This document shows, piece by piece, positions 34,221-43,107 of a stretch of DNA of 64,000 nt; the stretch's first letter is position 1; each line of letters begins with the position of its first letter. The notes under the pieces are model-generated. The model saw nothing but the letters and a program-made list of their open reading frames with translations. It did no database searches and had not been told where the DNA came from. Position numbers and translations under genes: made by a program. Source of the stretch: Poriferisodalis sp965231925 (lineage in GTDB: Bacteria > Actinomycetota > Acidimicrobiia > Acidimicrobiales > Poriferisodalaceae). The stretch is from positions 3,596,001-3,660,000 of the forward strand of contig OZ246894.1 in assembly GCA_965231925.1 (NCBI GenBank), in the 5' to 3' direction.

Positions 34221-34323
34221 GTGTGTTGGTTTAACAATCGTGCAACCCATAAACCAACACACTCGACCTCACTCGCTAGCATGCGTGTTGGTTTAGGAAC
34301 TCGAAGGCTCCGCAACCAACACG
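34221..34323. promoter_or_regulatory. Four alternating GTGTTGGTTTA sites
   Basis: Sites at 34221-34233 (GTGTGTTGGTTTA), 34250-34262 (its exact reverse complement), 34284-34295 (CGTGTTGGTTTA) and 34313-34323 (CAACCAACACG) alternate in orientation. The first two make a perfect 13-bp inverted repeat with a 16-base spacer. They lie 50-150 bases upstream of the second AlbA_2 gene. This looks like an operator for a protein that binds as two dimers. Confidence 0.7.
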
Positions 34324-34370
34324 AGCAAATTCGAGAAGCGGCAAACTGGCGCTCAGCAGAGAGTGCGAAC

Positions 34371-36110
34371 ATGACACTTGGCCATCTTGGTGGAGATCCG
34401 CTCGAACAGATCATCACCGGGGCACTCGGTCAACTCATGGCGGGTGTGCCGCCTGCACAAATCGAGCGCACTCAGATCGATCTCAAGGAAGAACCTGGGC
34501 GCAGATCTCCGAGAGGGGCCGTGATCGCGGGCGGAGCGCGCAACGAGGAAGCGGCGTCGTACTTGGCCGGTGCGATGGCCTGCATGGCGAACACGCCCGG
34601 CGGCGGAGCGATCATCCTCGGCGTCGCTGACGACGGCGAAATCATCGGCACCGAACTTGATGTGGGATGGCTCAGGCACCGCATCTGGGAGCTGACGCAA
34701 CGACATCTGACCGTCGCCATCCGGCCTGAGGTTGTCGACGGGTGTCGCCTGCTCGTGCTGACAGCACCTGAAGCGCTTGCGCCCGTCAGCTACGGCGGCA
34801 GGCTGCGTTGGCGGATCGGCGCCAACTGTGTCGAGATCGACACACTGACATGGCGCGCACAATCGCTCCAGCGCAGCGGGTACGACTGGTCAGCCGAGCA
34901 ATCAGGTCACTCGATTGCGGACGTGCGTCCCGCGGCCCTCGACATCGCCCGCAGGTACCTGCGAGATCGCGACATCGAGGCCAGCAAGGACTTGGCCGAC
35001 GCAAACAATCGCGACTTGTTGACACGTCTGGACTTGCTCGATTCCGAAGGGCGGCTCACGGTTGCCGGCTCGCTGCTCTTCGTCGAGACCCCTTTCGTCG
35101 GCATCGACTACATACGCCGCGAAATGCCCGGAGGGGACAGCGTCGAGCGTGTGGAGAGCACGGACCCGCTGGTGGAACAGATCTGGGAAGCGGAACGCGC
35201 AGGTCGCGTCGCGAACCGGACTACCCATGTCGAGAACGGTTTCGCGCACTGGCAGATTCGAGCCATACCGGAGCGCGCCTACCGCGAGGCGATCGTGAAT
35301 GGCGTGACTCACCGTGACTGGCTGGCCCCCTATCCGACAGTGGTCGAGCACGTCGGAGACATGCTCGTCGTCACGTCTCCTGGTGGCTTCATCGGGGGCG
35401 TGACGCCTGACAATGCAATCACGCACCCCGCTGTGCCTCGCTATCGCAGTCTCGCCCAGGCGCTCGCGACACTTGGACTCGCGGAACGTCAAGGCATCGG
35501 AATCGATCGCATGGTTGCCGAGATGTTGGCAATCGGTCGACCCTCGCCGGTGATCTCCGAGATTGACGGGCCGTACGTTCGAATCACTCTCCTCGGCGGG
35601 GCACCCGATCCAGCCGTCGTCAAATTTGTCTCAGCTCTCGAACCGCCGACCGCCGCCAATGTGGACACGCTTCTTCTCTTGGAACATCTCTGCGGTCAAG
35701 GCTGGACAGATACCGAGCGAGCAGCACCGCTCCTGCAACGCCACCCTGACGAAGCTGCGGAAGCGATCGGCCAACTGCTCCGAACTCGCGTCGACGCTCA
35801 GCCCGTCAGCGTCAAGGTCCAAGGTGTACCAGCGGATAGCGCCGACGCCGTCCGTCTCTCGAACTCCTCTCGGGAGCGGCTCGGCCATCGCCTGCAACTG
35901 CTCGGCACACCTGCTGGCCGCGACGCCATGTTCGTGGCCTGGGCCAAGGCGCGAGGCAGAATCTCATCCACCGAGGCAGCCGACCTCGCCGACATCACAC
36001 CGGGATATGCGAACCAACGGCTCGCGGCCCTCGCTCGGGAGGGTCACATCGTCCCCTCGCGAGCAAACCGAACAGGCAGAGGCTTCCACTACGTACCGGC
36101 AGACAGATAA
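34371..36110 (+). CDS. AlbA_2/Schlafen-type ATP-binding protein 2
   Basis: ATG 34371 gives a 579-residue protein; the longer open frame upstream runs through the operator repeats and is not coding. The order is: an AlbA_2 domain (ASYLAGAMACMANTPGGGAI, LGVADDGEIIGTELD), a middle region, an HATPase_c_4-like domain (ERAYREAIVNGVTHRDWLAP ... MLVVTSPGGFIGG), and a C-terminal winged helix (ISSTEAADLADITPGYANQR, LAALAREGHIVPSR). It is a longer cousin of the protein at 28436-29653. The winged helix and the repeated sites in front suggest self-regulation. Function unknown. Confidence 0.8.
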   Translation: MTLGHLGGDPLEQIITGALGQLMAGVPPAQIERTQIDLKEEPGRRSPRGAVIAGGARNEEAASYLAGAMACMANTPGGGAIILGVADDGEIIGTELDVGWLRHRIWELTQRHLTVAIRPEVVDGCRLLVLTAPEALAPVSYGGRLRWRIGANCVEIDTLTWRAQSLQRSGYDWSAEQSGHSIADVRPAALDIARRYLRDRDIEASKDLADANNRDLLTRLDLLDSEGRLTVAGSLLFVETPFVGIDYIRREMPGGDSVERVESTDPLVEQIWEAERAGRVANRTTHVENGFAHWQIRAIPERAYREAIVNGVTHRDWLAPYPTVVEHVGDMLVVTSPGGFIGGVTPDNAITHPAVPRYRSLAQALATLGLAERQGIGIDRMVAEMLAIGRPSPVISEIDGPYVRITLLGGAPDPAVVKFVSALEPPTAANVDTLLLLEHLCGQGWTDTERAAPLLQRHPDEAAEAIGQLLRTRVDAQPVSVKVQGVPADSADAVRLSNSSRERLGHRLQLLGTPAGRDAMFVAWAKARGRISSTEAADLADITPGYANQRLAALAREGHIVPSRANRTGRGFHYVPADR

Positions 36111-36298
36111 CAGGTTTCCGCCGAACGACATCAGGGGATGAGGCACTCGGCGCGGCAGCTCTGGCGGCTTAGTGAGCCGGTTGATGCGATTGTCTGCGTC
36201 GGCAGATATCGGCAGCAGACTCTCCTCCAAATCACCCATTTCCGAGGCGCCGATTGGAGGCACTGCTGTGGCACCCCCTCAGTACTCTCGGCAGTGCG

Positions 36299-38779
36299 AT
36301 GTTGAACGACGCCAGCGACCCGGCCATGCAAGGCGATCTCGACCGCATGCGGCACTTGGAGCGGCTGATCGGCCGCTACGACGTCGAATACCACCGCGAC
36401 GGTGCGCCGTCGGTGCCCGATGGGGAGTACGACGCCCGCAAGCGCGAGCTCATCGAACTCGAGGCCCGCTATCCCGACTTCGCCGATCCGAACTCGCCCA
36501 GTCGGCGTGTCGGAGCGGAGCTGTCGGCGCTGTTCAGCGAAGTCGTCCATGCCAGGCCGATGATGTCGCTCGACAACGCCATGGATTTCGACGAACTGCG
36601 GGCCTGGCACGGCCGCGTCATGCGGGGTCTCGCTGCGACTCAACCGACCCTCTTCGGCGACGCAGAGTCCGATGAGGAGGACGAAGACGGCGCCGAAGCG
36701 GCCGTGGCCGAACCGGAGCTGATCTGCGAGCTCAAGTTCGATGGGCTGGCCGTCTCGCTTCGCTACGAGCAGGGACGCCTTACCCAGGCAGCGACACGGG
36801 GGAACGGGCGTGTCGGTGAAGACGTCACCGCGAATGTCGTGACCATCGCAGACATCCCCCGGGAGCTGAGCACGGCATCGCCGGTGCCCTCGGTCTTCGA
36901 GGTACGCGGCGAGATCTTCCTGCCGCTAGACAGATTCCGCGAATTGAATGAATCGCAGGCCCAAGCACGTCGCGACCTCACCGAGGCCGCCGAGAGCGCC
37001 AGGCAGCAGCTTGGGAGCGCCACCGAAGACATGCCGGCAGGCGAGCGACGCAAGCTCGAGTCGCTAGCCAAGCTCACGCCGGTCGATGTGCAGCGCCGCC
37101 ATCCCGACTACGCAAACGCCCGCAACACGGCTGCGGGCAGCCTGCGCCAGAAGGATCCTTCAATCGTCGCGACGCGGGGCCTGTCGTTCTGGAGCTACGA
37201 CGTCGGCGAACTCGTCGTCGGCGCTGACCTCAGCAGTGCGGGCAAGGTCTTCGAGTACCTGGGCGAGCTCGGCATGCCGGTGAATCCGGAGATCCGCACA
37301 TTCGGCTCACTGGAAGAGGTCGAGCGCTTCTGCGCTCAGTGGGAGCGCGATCGTCACCGTCCCGCGTATGAGATCGACGGCGTCGTCGTGAAGGTGGCCG
37401 ACTTGGCGCTTCGGTCGCAGCTCGGTTCCACCAGTCGGGCACCACGCTGGGCGGTCGCGTACAAGTTCCCGCCCGAGGAACGCACAACCAAGCTGCGCGA
37501 CATCATGGTCTCGATCGGCCGCACCGGCCGCGCAACTCCCTTCGCCGACATGGAGCCAGTGTTCGTCGGAGGGTCCACAGTGGCACTGGCCACACTGCAC
37601 AACGAGGACCAGGTCGCCGCCAAGGACGTGCGCCCCGGCGACACGGTCATCGTGCGCAAGGCGGGCGATGTCATCCCCGAAGTAGTCGGCCCGGTGCTCG
37701 CCGACCGGCCCGATGGCTCGTCGGCATGGACGTTCCCCGCCGAGTGCCCGGTGTGCGCTCAGCCGCTGGTGCGTGAGCAGGGCGATGCCAACACCTACTG
37801 CGTGAACCGGTCGTGCCGGGCGCGAGTCATCGAGGGCATCGGGCACTTCGTGAGCCGGGGCGCGCTCGACATCGAAGGCCTCGGCGACAACACCATCGTC
37901 AGCCTGCACGAGCACGGGCTTGCCTGCGACCCCGCGGACCTGTTCCGGCTGCGCGCCGAGGATTTGGCTGCCGACGATGGACTAGAGCATTGCGGCCGCC
38001 CGTTCTCCCGTCCTCGCCGCAAGGCATTTCGAGACCGAGAACGATCAGGCGAACCGCCGTCTGCCGAGCTACTCACCGGTGCGAGCAACAAAACACCCCG
38101 GCGGTTCGACTCGGGCGGCGTCCTGAACGGATCTGCGCCCGAGAGCATTGCACTCACGTCGCTGTGCCCGGCAGTGACCCATGGCATCGAGCACTTCTCC
38201 TGGAAGTCGGCGAGCGATCTAGTGTCGAACATCGGCGCGGCGCGACACACGCCATTGGATCGACTCTTGATCGGTCTCGGTATCGAACACCTCGGGCCCA
38301 CCGCATCGGAGCTATTGGCCATGCGCTTCGGCTCGCTCGACTCGATCATGGATGCCACGGCTGAGCACCTCGCCGAAATCGACGGCATCGGGCCGATCAT
38401 CGCCTCCAGCGTCACGGGCTTCTTTGCTGACGACGACAACCGGGCGCTCGTGGAGAATCTGCGCCGTATGGGTGTCCGTTTCGACGTCGTCGACGGCTGC
38501 GCCGACGGTGCCGATACGCCTCAGGTCTTGGCCGGTCGCTCCGTGGTCGTCAGCGGCAATCTCGATGACTGGTTCATCGGGCGCGACGACGCAAAGCGGG
38601 CCATCACCCAGCGCGGAGGCAAGTCCCCCTCGTCAGTGAACAAGAGCACCTTCGCGTTAGTGGCAGGCGAACGCGCAGGGCAATCCAAGCTGGATCGTGC
38701 TGCCGAGCTAGATGTCCCGGTCCTCGACGAGCAGGGTCTGAGGAAACTGCTCGACTCCGGCGAGGTCAGTGCCCCATAG
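36299..38779 (+). CDS. ligA: NAD-dependent DNA ligase, oversized
   Basis: An 826-residue LigA (typical length about 670-700) that seals nicks using NAD+. All catalytic parts are readable: the Ia domain (YHRDGAPSVPDGEYD, SPSRRVGA), adenylation lysine in CELKFDGLAVSL (KFDG at 146-149), EVRGEIFLP, YEIDGVVVKV, the OB-fold GRTGRATPFADMEPVFVGGS, a C4 zinc finger (CPVC...C....C near residue 483-505), HhH repeats and a BRCT end (RSVVVSGNLDD). Extra segments lie near residues 118-138 (acidic), 215-270 and 560-635. ATG 36299 is the natural start; the frame opens slightly earlier. Confidence 0.93.
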   Translation: MLNDASDPAMQGDLDRMRHLERLIGRYDVEYHRDGAPSVPDGEYDARKRELIELEARYPDFADPNSPSRRVGAELSALFSEVVHARPMMSLDNAMDFDELRAWHGRVMRGLAATQPTLFGDAESDEEDEDGAEAAVAEPELICELKFDGLAVSLRYEQGRLTQAATRGNGRVGEDVTANVVTIADIPRELSTASPVPSVFEVRGEIFLPLDRFRELNESQAQARRDLTEAAESARQQLGSATEDMPAGERRKLESLAKLTPVDVQRRHPDYANARNTAAGSLRQKDPSIVATRGLSFWSYDVGELVVGADLSSAGKVFEYLGELGMPVNPEIRTFGSLEEVERFCAQWERDRHRPAYEIDGVVVKVADLALRSQLGSTSRAPRWAVAYKFPPEERTTKLRDIMVSIGRTGRATPFADMEPVFVGGSTVALATLHNEDQVAAKDVRPGDTVIVRKAGDVIPEVVGPVLADRPDGSSAWTFPAECPVCAQPLVREQGDANTYCVNRSCRARVIEGIGHFVSRGALDIEGLGDNTIVSLHEHGLACDPADLFRLRAEDLAADDGLEHCGRPFSRPRRKAFRDRERSGEPPSAELLTGASNKTPRRFDSGGVLNGSAPESIALTSLCPAVTHGIEHFSWKSASDLVSNIGAARHTPLDRLLIGLGIEHLGPTASELLAMRFGSLDSIMDATAEHLAEIDGIGPIIASSVTGFFADDDNRALVENLRRMGVRFDVVDGCADGADTPQVLAGRSVVVSGNLDDWFIGRDDAKRAITQRGGKSPSSVNKSTFALVAGERAGQSKLDRAAELDVPVLDEQGLRKLLDSGEVSAP

Positions 38780-38935
38780 CGGGCTCAGGGCCGGTAGTGC
38801 TTGCCAGTCTCGGACAGGTTCGTCGGCCAACAGGCACTGGAACTCAGGCGGGCTCCACTGGTGGATGCGACAGGCCGGTCATGATGACCAGCGCGGTGCT
38901 CCACTTGCCGCTACGGCGGAAGCTCAGATCGGGAT

Positions 38936-40243
38936 TCAGGGGCCGAGGGCGGTGATGGGGGTGACTCGGACGCCGTCGGGGCGGGTGTACGCGAAGCCCA
39001 CAGCGGTGATGACCACCATGCCGGCCAACTGCGCGACGCGGTCTTCGGCAACGTTGTCGCGCACCCGTCGCAGCGACTGGGCCGCTGTCTCGATCGCATC
39101 GCTGCCGCCGAGCTTGATCTCTACTGCGAGCCATCTCCCGTCGGGCAATTCGACGATGGCGTCGGCTTCGGCGCCCGCCGCGTCACGCATGTGAGAGACG
39201 CGTCCGTCGTGGGGTTGGGCGAGCACTCGCAGATCCCGCACCACGAGCGACTCGAATAGCAGGCCAAGCGTGGATGTGTCGCCCATGAGGCGTGCCGCAT
39301 CGGCGCCGAGCGCGGCCACCGCCAACGAAGGATCGGCCAGGTGCCATTTCGCCGACTTGCGCAACGGTGCCCGGGAACGCAAACGGACCGACCATGCGGG
39401 CTGTTCTTCCACCACGAAGATGCGTCGCAGTGCTTCGAGGTAGGCACGAACGGTGTGGCGGTGCAGCGGTTCCGGTTCCGCATCTGCGCCCAATGTGCTC
39501 ATGCTGGCTTCGGTGGCGACATTTCGTGCCAGCGAGTAGAGCAGTCGCTCCACACCGGCGGGGCTTCGGATGGCAGCGTCATCGAGGAGCCGGACGTCGG
39601 TGCGGGCAGCTTCGGAGAGATAACTGCGCAGATTGCGCTGGATCTCCCGCAACGGCAATCCCACCTGACCGGGCCATCCACCACGGCACAGCACCTGCGC
39701 GACCTCGGCGAGTCCTGCATCGGGTCGGCTTGCGCTCGCCGGGTTGCCATCGAGCAGCGCGCCCAGAGACACCTCGCCCGTGGAATCCCCTGACTCGTAC
39801 AGCGACATCGGTCTCATTCGGATCCGGCGCACCCGTCCTGCACCGGTGTGGCGGGTGGCGTCACCGGCCGGCTGGGCAGACCCAGCCAGGATGAAGCACC
39901 CGAATTCGGCTCGGGCATCAACGGCGTGGCGCACGTGGTTCCACAGCTCAGGCACCACCTGCCATTCATCGAGCAGCCGCGGTGCCTCCCCGCTCAGCAG
40001 CGTCGACGGGTCGATACTGCCGAGTGTGCGCGCATCGAGATCGGTGTCGAGGCGGATGGCGCTGTGCGCGTGACGCAGTCCTGTCCACGTCTTGCCGCAG
40101 CCGCGCGGTCCCTCCAATACGAGGAATCCTGCAGACCGCAGGCCGCGTTCGACTTCGAGATCGACGATCCTGGGCCGATAACCGTCGGGGATGAGATGTG
40201 GTCTGGATGTGTGTTCCACCGGCATAGCCCCCGCGGTTTCCAC
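38936..40243 (-). CDS. AAA_14/DUF4143 ATP-binding protein
   Basis: A 435-residue protein: N-terminal RPRIVDLEVERGLRSAGFLV, Walker A LEGPRGCGKT (residues 43-52), Walker B-like RLLDEWQVVPELW, sensor-type FILAGSAQP, and a C-terminal DUF4143 nuclease-like part with ALEADAIVELPDGRWLAVEIKLG-type chemistry (E-A-D-A-I-V...VEIKLG, a D...ExK core). These proteins are common in accessory regions and of uncertain role. GTG 40243 is used; ATG 40225 is also possible. The upstream repeats with TTGTGAT sites look like its operator. Confidence 0.85.
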   Translation of the reverse strand: METAGAMPVEHTSRPHLIPDGYRPRIVDLEVERGLRSAGFLVLEGPRGCGKTWTGLRHAHSAIRLDTDLDARTLGSIDPSTLLSGEAPRLLDEWQVVPELWNHVRHAVDARAEFGCFILAGSAQPAGDATRHTGAGRVRRIRMRPMSLYESGDSTGEVSLGALLDGNPASASRPDAGLAEVAQVLCRGGWPGQVGLPLREIQRNLRSYLSEAARTDVRLLDDAAIRSPAGVERLLYSLARNVATEASMSTLGADAEPEPLHRHTVRAYLEALRRIFVVEEQPAWSVRLRSRAPLRKSAKWHLADPSLAVAALGADAARLMGDTSTLGLLFESLVVRDLRVLAQPHDGRVSHMRDAAGAEADAIVELPDGRWLAVEIKLGGSDAIETAAQSLRRVRDNVAEDRVAQLAGMVVITAVGFAYTRPDGVRVTPITALGP

Positions 40244-40280
40244 CTCTGTCTCATGACATTATACATATTGTGATACTCTC

Positions 40281-40320
40281 AATATACGATTTGTGATGAT
40301 TTCGTTCGCCGATTTGTGAC
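40281..40320 (+). repeat. 40-bp direct repeat, left copy
   Basis: Matches 42589-42628 at 39 of 40 bases, same orientation. It lies just upstream of the DUF4143 gene and contains two GATTTGTGA(T/C) motifs; a third, ATATTGTGAT, lies next to it (40265-40274), so the DUF4143 promoter probably extends through it. With the right copy it brackets the second R-M unit. Confidence 0.85.
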
Positions 40321-40366
40321 AGCGAATGCCTGCAGGTGGTGGCCCGTCCAGCGTCGCGCATGCCGC

Positions 40367-41344
40367 TCAACCGAGGTTGTCGGGAATCTCGACTTGCAGC
40401 GACGGATCGGGTTCCGCCGCAGCGACTCGCGTGTTGTAGGTGTCGAGCAGCCCCCGCAGGCGCGACGCCATCTGATCGCGCATGTACTGGGCAGGGATGT
40501 CGACGGCGTCTGCGACGAAGTCCACGACATTCCTCACTGAGATCAGGTCGGCGATGTCGAAGTTGCCTGCAAGCCCTTCGGCCGCGGCGATGCGCTCGCG
40601 CAGGGTGAGCACAATCGGCAAGAGGTCAAGCGCAAGATTTGCGCTGCACTTGCGCATCAGAGCTTCACCTGGAGCGGTGGTCACATGCAGCGCGGCGTTC
40701 TCGACGACGAAGTCGCCGACGCGCCCAGTTTGCTCATCGGCTGTCGTGTACGAGTGATTATCGATGGCCATGTCGGGATAGTGCAGGCACAAGGCTGCGC
40801 CGACGACATGTTGGGCAACGGCACCGGTGGCGTTGCCCCCACGGCGACTCGCCGCCTCGAGCAATTGGCGGACCGCCGCGCTGGTCGGTTCATGACTCCG
40901 GTACTCGATTCGCAATCTCTGCTTGTCGAAGAAATCGGCTTGAATGCGTTCGACCATCGCCGCTTGCAGTGATTTGATTACCTCGGTCCGCATGTCCTGG
41001 CCGGTCGCTGCAAACGCTTCTGCGGCCGTCGAGGAGTTGACAGCAGCTTCGAAGCCTCGCGCGAGTTCCTGACTCCCTCGGCTCGTCCTGCCGCCCTCGC
41101 TCGCCAGCGGACGTGTCTCACCATGACGAGCCAGGATCTTGTTGATTCTCGATCCACCAAGAAGACGGACCTGAGACCCGCTGAACCAGCGTGCTTCGTC
41201 AAGCGGAAAGTGGGTCTCCATGTGCTCGCACATGATGAGGCCCACTGTCATCACATTGCGATTGACGCCTGTCTCGGTGCGCTGCCTCTCGTACCAGTCG
41301 TCGATAGCGCCGTCGAGCGCTGCGGTGATCTCGCCGGTGGTCAT
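40367..41344 (-). CDS. DUF4928 protein, putative endonuclease of R-M unit 2
   Basis: A 325-residue protein matching the DUF4928 family that accompanies C5 methyltransferases (NRNVMTVGLIMCEHMETHFP, GGSRINKILARHGETR, VGDFVVENAALHVTTAPGEALMRKC). The family is assumed to supply the restriction nuclease; here GDFVVENAALHV provides the D...(E)x(K-like) segment, but I cannot point to a complete catalytic motif. It overlaps the methyltransferase stop by four bases (ATGA), so the two are cotranslated. Both are bracketed by 40-bp direct repeats. Confidence 0.78.
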   Translation of the reverse strand: MTTGEITAALDGAIDDWYERQRTETGVNRNVMTVGLIMCEHMETHFPLDEARWFSGSQVRLLGGSRINKILARHGETRPLASEGGRTSRGSQELARGFEAAVNSSTAAEAFAATGQDMRTEVIKSLQAAMVERIQADFFDKQRLRIEYRSHEPTSAAVRQLLEAASRRGGNATGAVAQHVVGAALCLHYPDMAIDNHSYTTADEQTGRVGDFVVENAALHVTTAPGEALMRKCSANLALDLLPIVLTLRERIAAAEGLAGNFDIADLISVRNVVDFVADAVDIPAQYMRDQMASRLRGLLDTYNTRVAAAEPDPSLQVEIPDNLG

Positions 41345-42498
41345 GCCGCCGCGTCGGTGGCGGGGGTCTGCTTCCTGAGCGCTGGTGCCACAAAGCTCTC
41401 AGCGAGCCAGGTGATGACCGGCACGGTGACAGCGTCGCCGAAGCCGAACAGCGCCTGCGATTCGGTCACCGGCGAGATATCGAAACTGTCCGGAACGCCC
41501 TGGAGCCGGCCGTATTCGCGTGCAGTCATCCAGCGCACACGGTGGCAGCCACGTTCGATCTCGACAAGCGCCTGACGGGAAGAACCGCCCCGCGCAGTTC
41601 GCAGGCAGCCTGCAATCTCGTCGGCGCGCACTTCCCAGACGGCTTTTCCGCCACGGGTCCGGCGATAGCCGGTTCGCCAAGCCGTGACGCCCTGATCCTC
41701 GAGTTCGGCAATCCTCGCCGCGTGCCGCTGCGGGAGCGTGCGATCAAAGGCCGCAAGCCGCTGTGCGTCCCACCAAAGCGCGTCCTCCTCCCCGAGCCGC
41801 TCAACGACATCGGCAAGCAGCGGGTCGGCCGCAGGCGGGCGACCGATCACTCGCCGTGTCAAGTCGAGCCCTGAGCTTCGTGCCATGAACCGCGTGAGCG
41901 ACGGAGGGCGAAGCACATCGGACTCGGCCGGGCCGTCGGTCGCCTCGTCATCTACGACCGACAACGAGGGCGTGCTTGCCGGCCGGTCAGCCCCGAGCAG
42001 CCCAAGCACAAACAGCCGGCTGCGCGACTGCGGCACGAACCAGCGCGAGTCGACAACCGCGAGATCGCACACGTAGCCCAACCGGTTGAGTGCCGCCAAC
42101 GCATCGTGCAGATCGCGGCCGCCTCGCGACGAAATGAATGATGGAACATTCTCGATGAGCACTGCAGCAGGCCGTCGCTTGCCCATCTCAGCCAACACGC
42201 GCACGAACTCGAAATACAGGCCCGACTGCTCGCCCGCCAGCCCGCGCCGGTGGCCGGCCAGCGAAAGATCGATGCACGGGAAGCTCGCCGTTGCAAGATC
42301 GACGTCTGGCACGTCGGTACCGCGAACGTCACGGACATCACACAGGCGGTAATCGTCACTCCCGAAGTTGGCGGAGTACACAGCCTGTTTGATCGGCGAA
42401 ATGTCATTCGCCCAGGTGACGTTGAAGCCTGCGGCCTCGACGCCGGCGCGCACCAAGCCGATACCGGCGAAGAACTCGGCGACTGACGGCTGCGACAT
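41341..42498 (-). CDS. C5 cytosine DNA methyltransferase (R-M unit 2)
   Basis: A 385-residue C5-methyltransferase starting at ATG 42498. Motif I is EFFAGIGLVRAGVEAAGF, motif IV is ATASFPCIDLSLAGHRRGL with C75, motif VI is ENV (116-118), motif VIII VPQSRSRLFVLG, and motif IX-X GRLQGVPDSFDISP...GFGDAVTVPVI. It differs clearly from the unit 1 enzyme, so the targets should differ. It is the first gene of the pair with DUF4928, with about 90 bases upstream to the right-hand 40-bp repeat. Confidence 0.93.
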   Translation of the reverse strand: MSQPSVAEFFAGIGLVRAGVEAAGFNVTWANDISPIKQAVYSANFGSDDYRLCDVRDVRGTDVPDVDLATASFPCIDLSLAGHRRGLAGEQSGLYFEFVRVLAEMGKRRPAAVLIENVPSFISSRGGRDLHDALAALNRLGYVCDLAVVDSRWFVPQSRSRLFVLGLLGADRPASTPSLSVVDDEATDGPAESDVLRPPSLTRFMARSSGLDLTRRVIGRPPAADPLLADVVERLGEEDALWWDAQRLAAFDRTLPQRHAARIAELEDQGVTAWRTGYRRTRGGKAVWEVRADEIAGCLRTARGGSSRQALVEIERGCHRVRWMTAREYGRLQGVPDSFDISPVTESQALFGFGDAVTVPVITWLAESFVAPALRKQTPATDAAA

Positions 42499-42588
42499 CG
42501 ACTCGGACAGTACTGGCCCGGTGAGACAGCGCCGGGGACTGCGCACTTGAATCTCTCCAGGCCTGCCACGAACCTCCCCGACGCCCGC

Positions 42589-42628
42589 AATATACGATTT
42601 GTGATGATTTCGTTCGCCGGTTTGTGAC
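42589..42628 (+). repeat. 40-bp direct repeat, right copy
   Basis: Direct repeat of 40281-40320 with one mismatch (GGTTTGTGAC for GATTTGTGAC). It stands between the methyltransferase start and the 3' end of the small membrane-anchored protein gene. Confidence 0.85.
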
Positions 42629-42642
42629 TACGGCAATCGAAA

Positions 42643-43107
42643 TCAGAACGTCGTGAAGCACCATTCGTAGGTGAAGTCGGCCGCTTCGGTGTCGATCGTC
42701 GGCGTTGCGGTCAGCCGGGCGCACGACCGCCCGCTGCGCAGCTTCTCGATGACCTTGCCGTCGCCCGGGGAGAAGAAGTACTCGCCGAGCTGGGTGGTGC
42801 CGGCGTCGAGCTGGCCGGCGGGAATCGTCGTCCCGTTGATGACGAGTGTCAGCTTCCAGCCGGCCTCGAGTCGAGCGCCGACCGGGCTCTGGTGCGGCAC
42901 TTGGGCACCGGGCACCGGCGTTACCGCCTGCAAGCCGGTCGGATAGGCCGGTCTGGGCTCGCCGCCGCGCGTCAGCCACACTGCCAGCACAACGCCGACA
43001 GCGGCGATGAGCGCCCCGAGCGTGATGGCCGTCGAGACGCCTCTGCGCAATGCCCAGGGGGTAGGGGGATCATCGCCGGCGCCGTTCTGGGCGCCTGCGC
43101 GCCTCAT
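42643..43107 (-). CDS. Membrane-anchored hypothetical protein
   Basis: A 154-residue protein starting at ATG 43107, whose ATGA overlaps the mnmA stop. It has an N-terminal cytoplasmic segment, one membrane helix (VSTAITLGALIAAVGVVLAVWL) and an outer domain of about 110 residues (PTGLQAVTPVPGAQVPHQSP, GWKLTLVINGTTIPAGQLDAG, FSPGDGKVIEKLRSGRSCAR) that looks like a small beta-sandwich with two Cys. No family is recognised. It is the last gene of the cysteine desulfurase-mnmA unit. Confidence 0.65.
   Translation of the reverse strand: MRRAGAQNGAGDDPPTPWALRRGVSTAITLGALIAAVGVVLAVWLTRGGEPRPAYPTGLQAVTPVPGAQVPHQSPVGARLEAGWKLTLVINGTTIPAGQLDAGTTQLGEYFFSPGDGKVIEKLRSGRSCARLTATPTIDTEAADFTYEWCFTTF

Noticed and set aside
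33684..34370. Upstream extension of the second AlbA_2 gene
   Set aside because: It would run through the four operator-like repeats and the divergent membrane-protein gene; ATG 34371 begins the conserved sequence.
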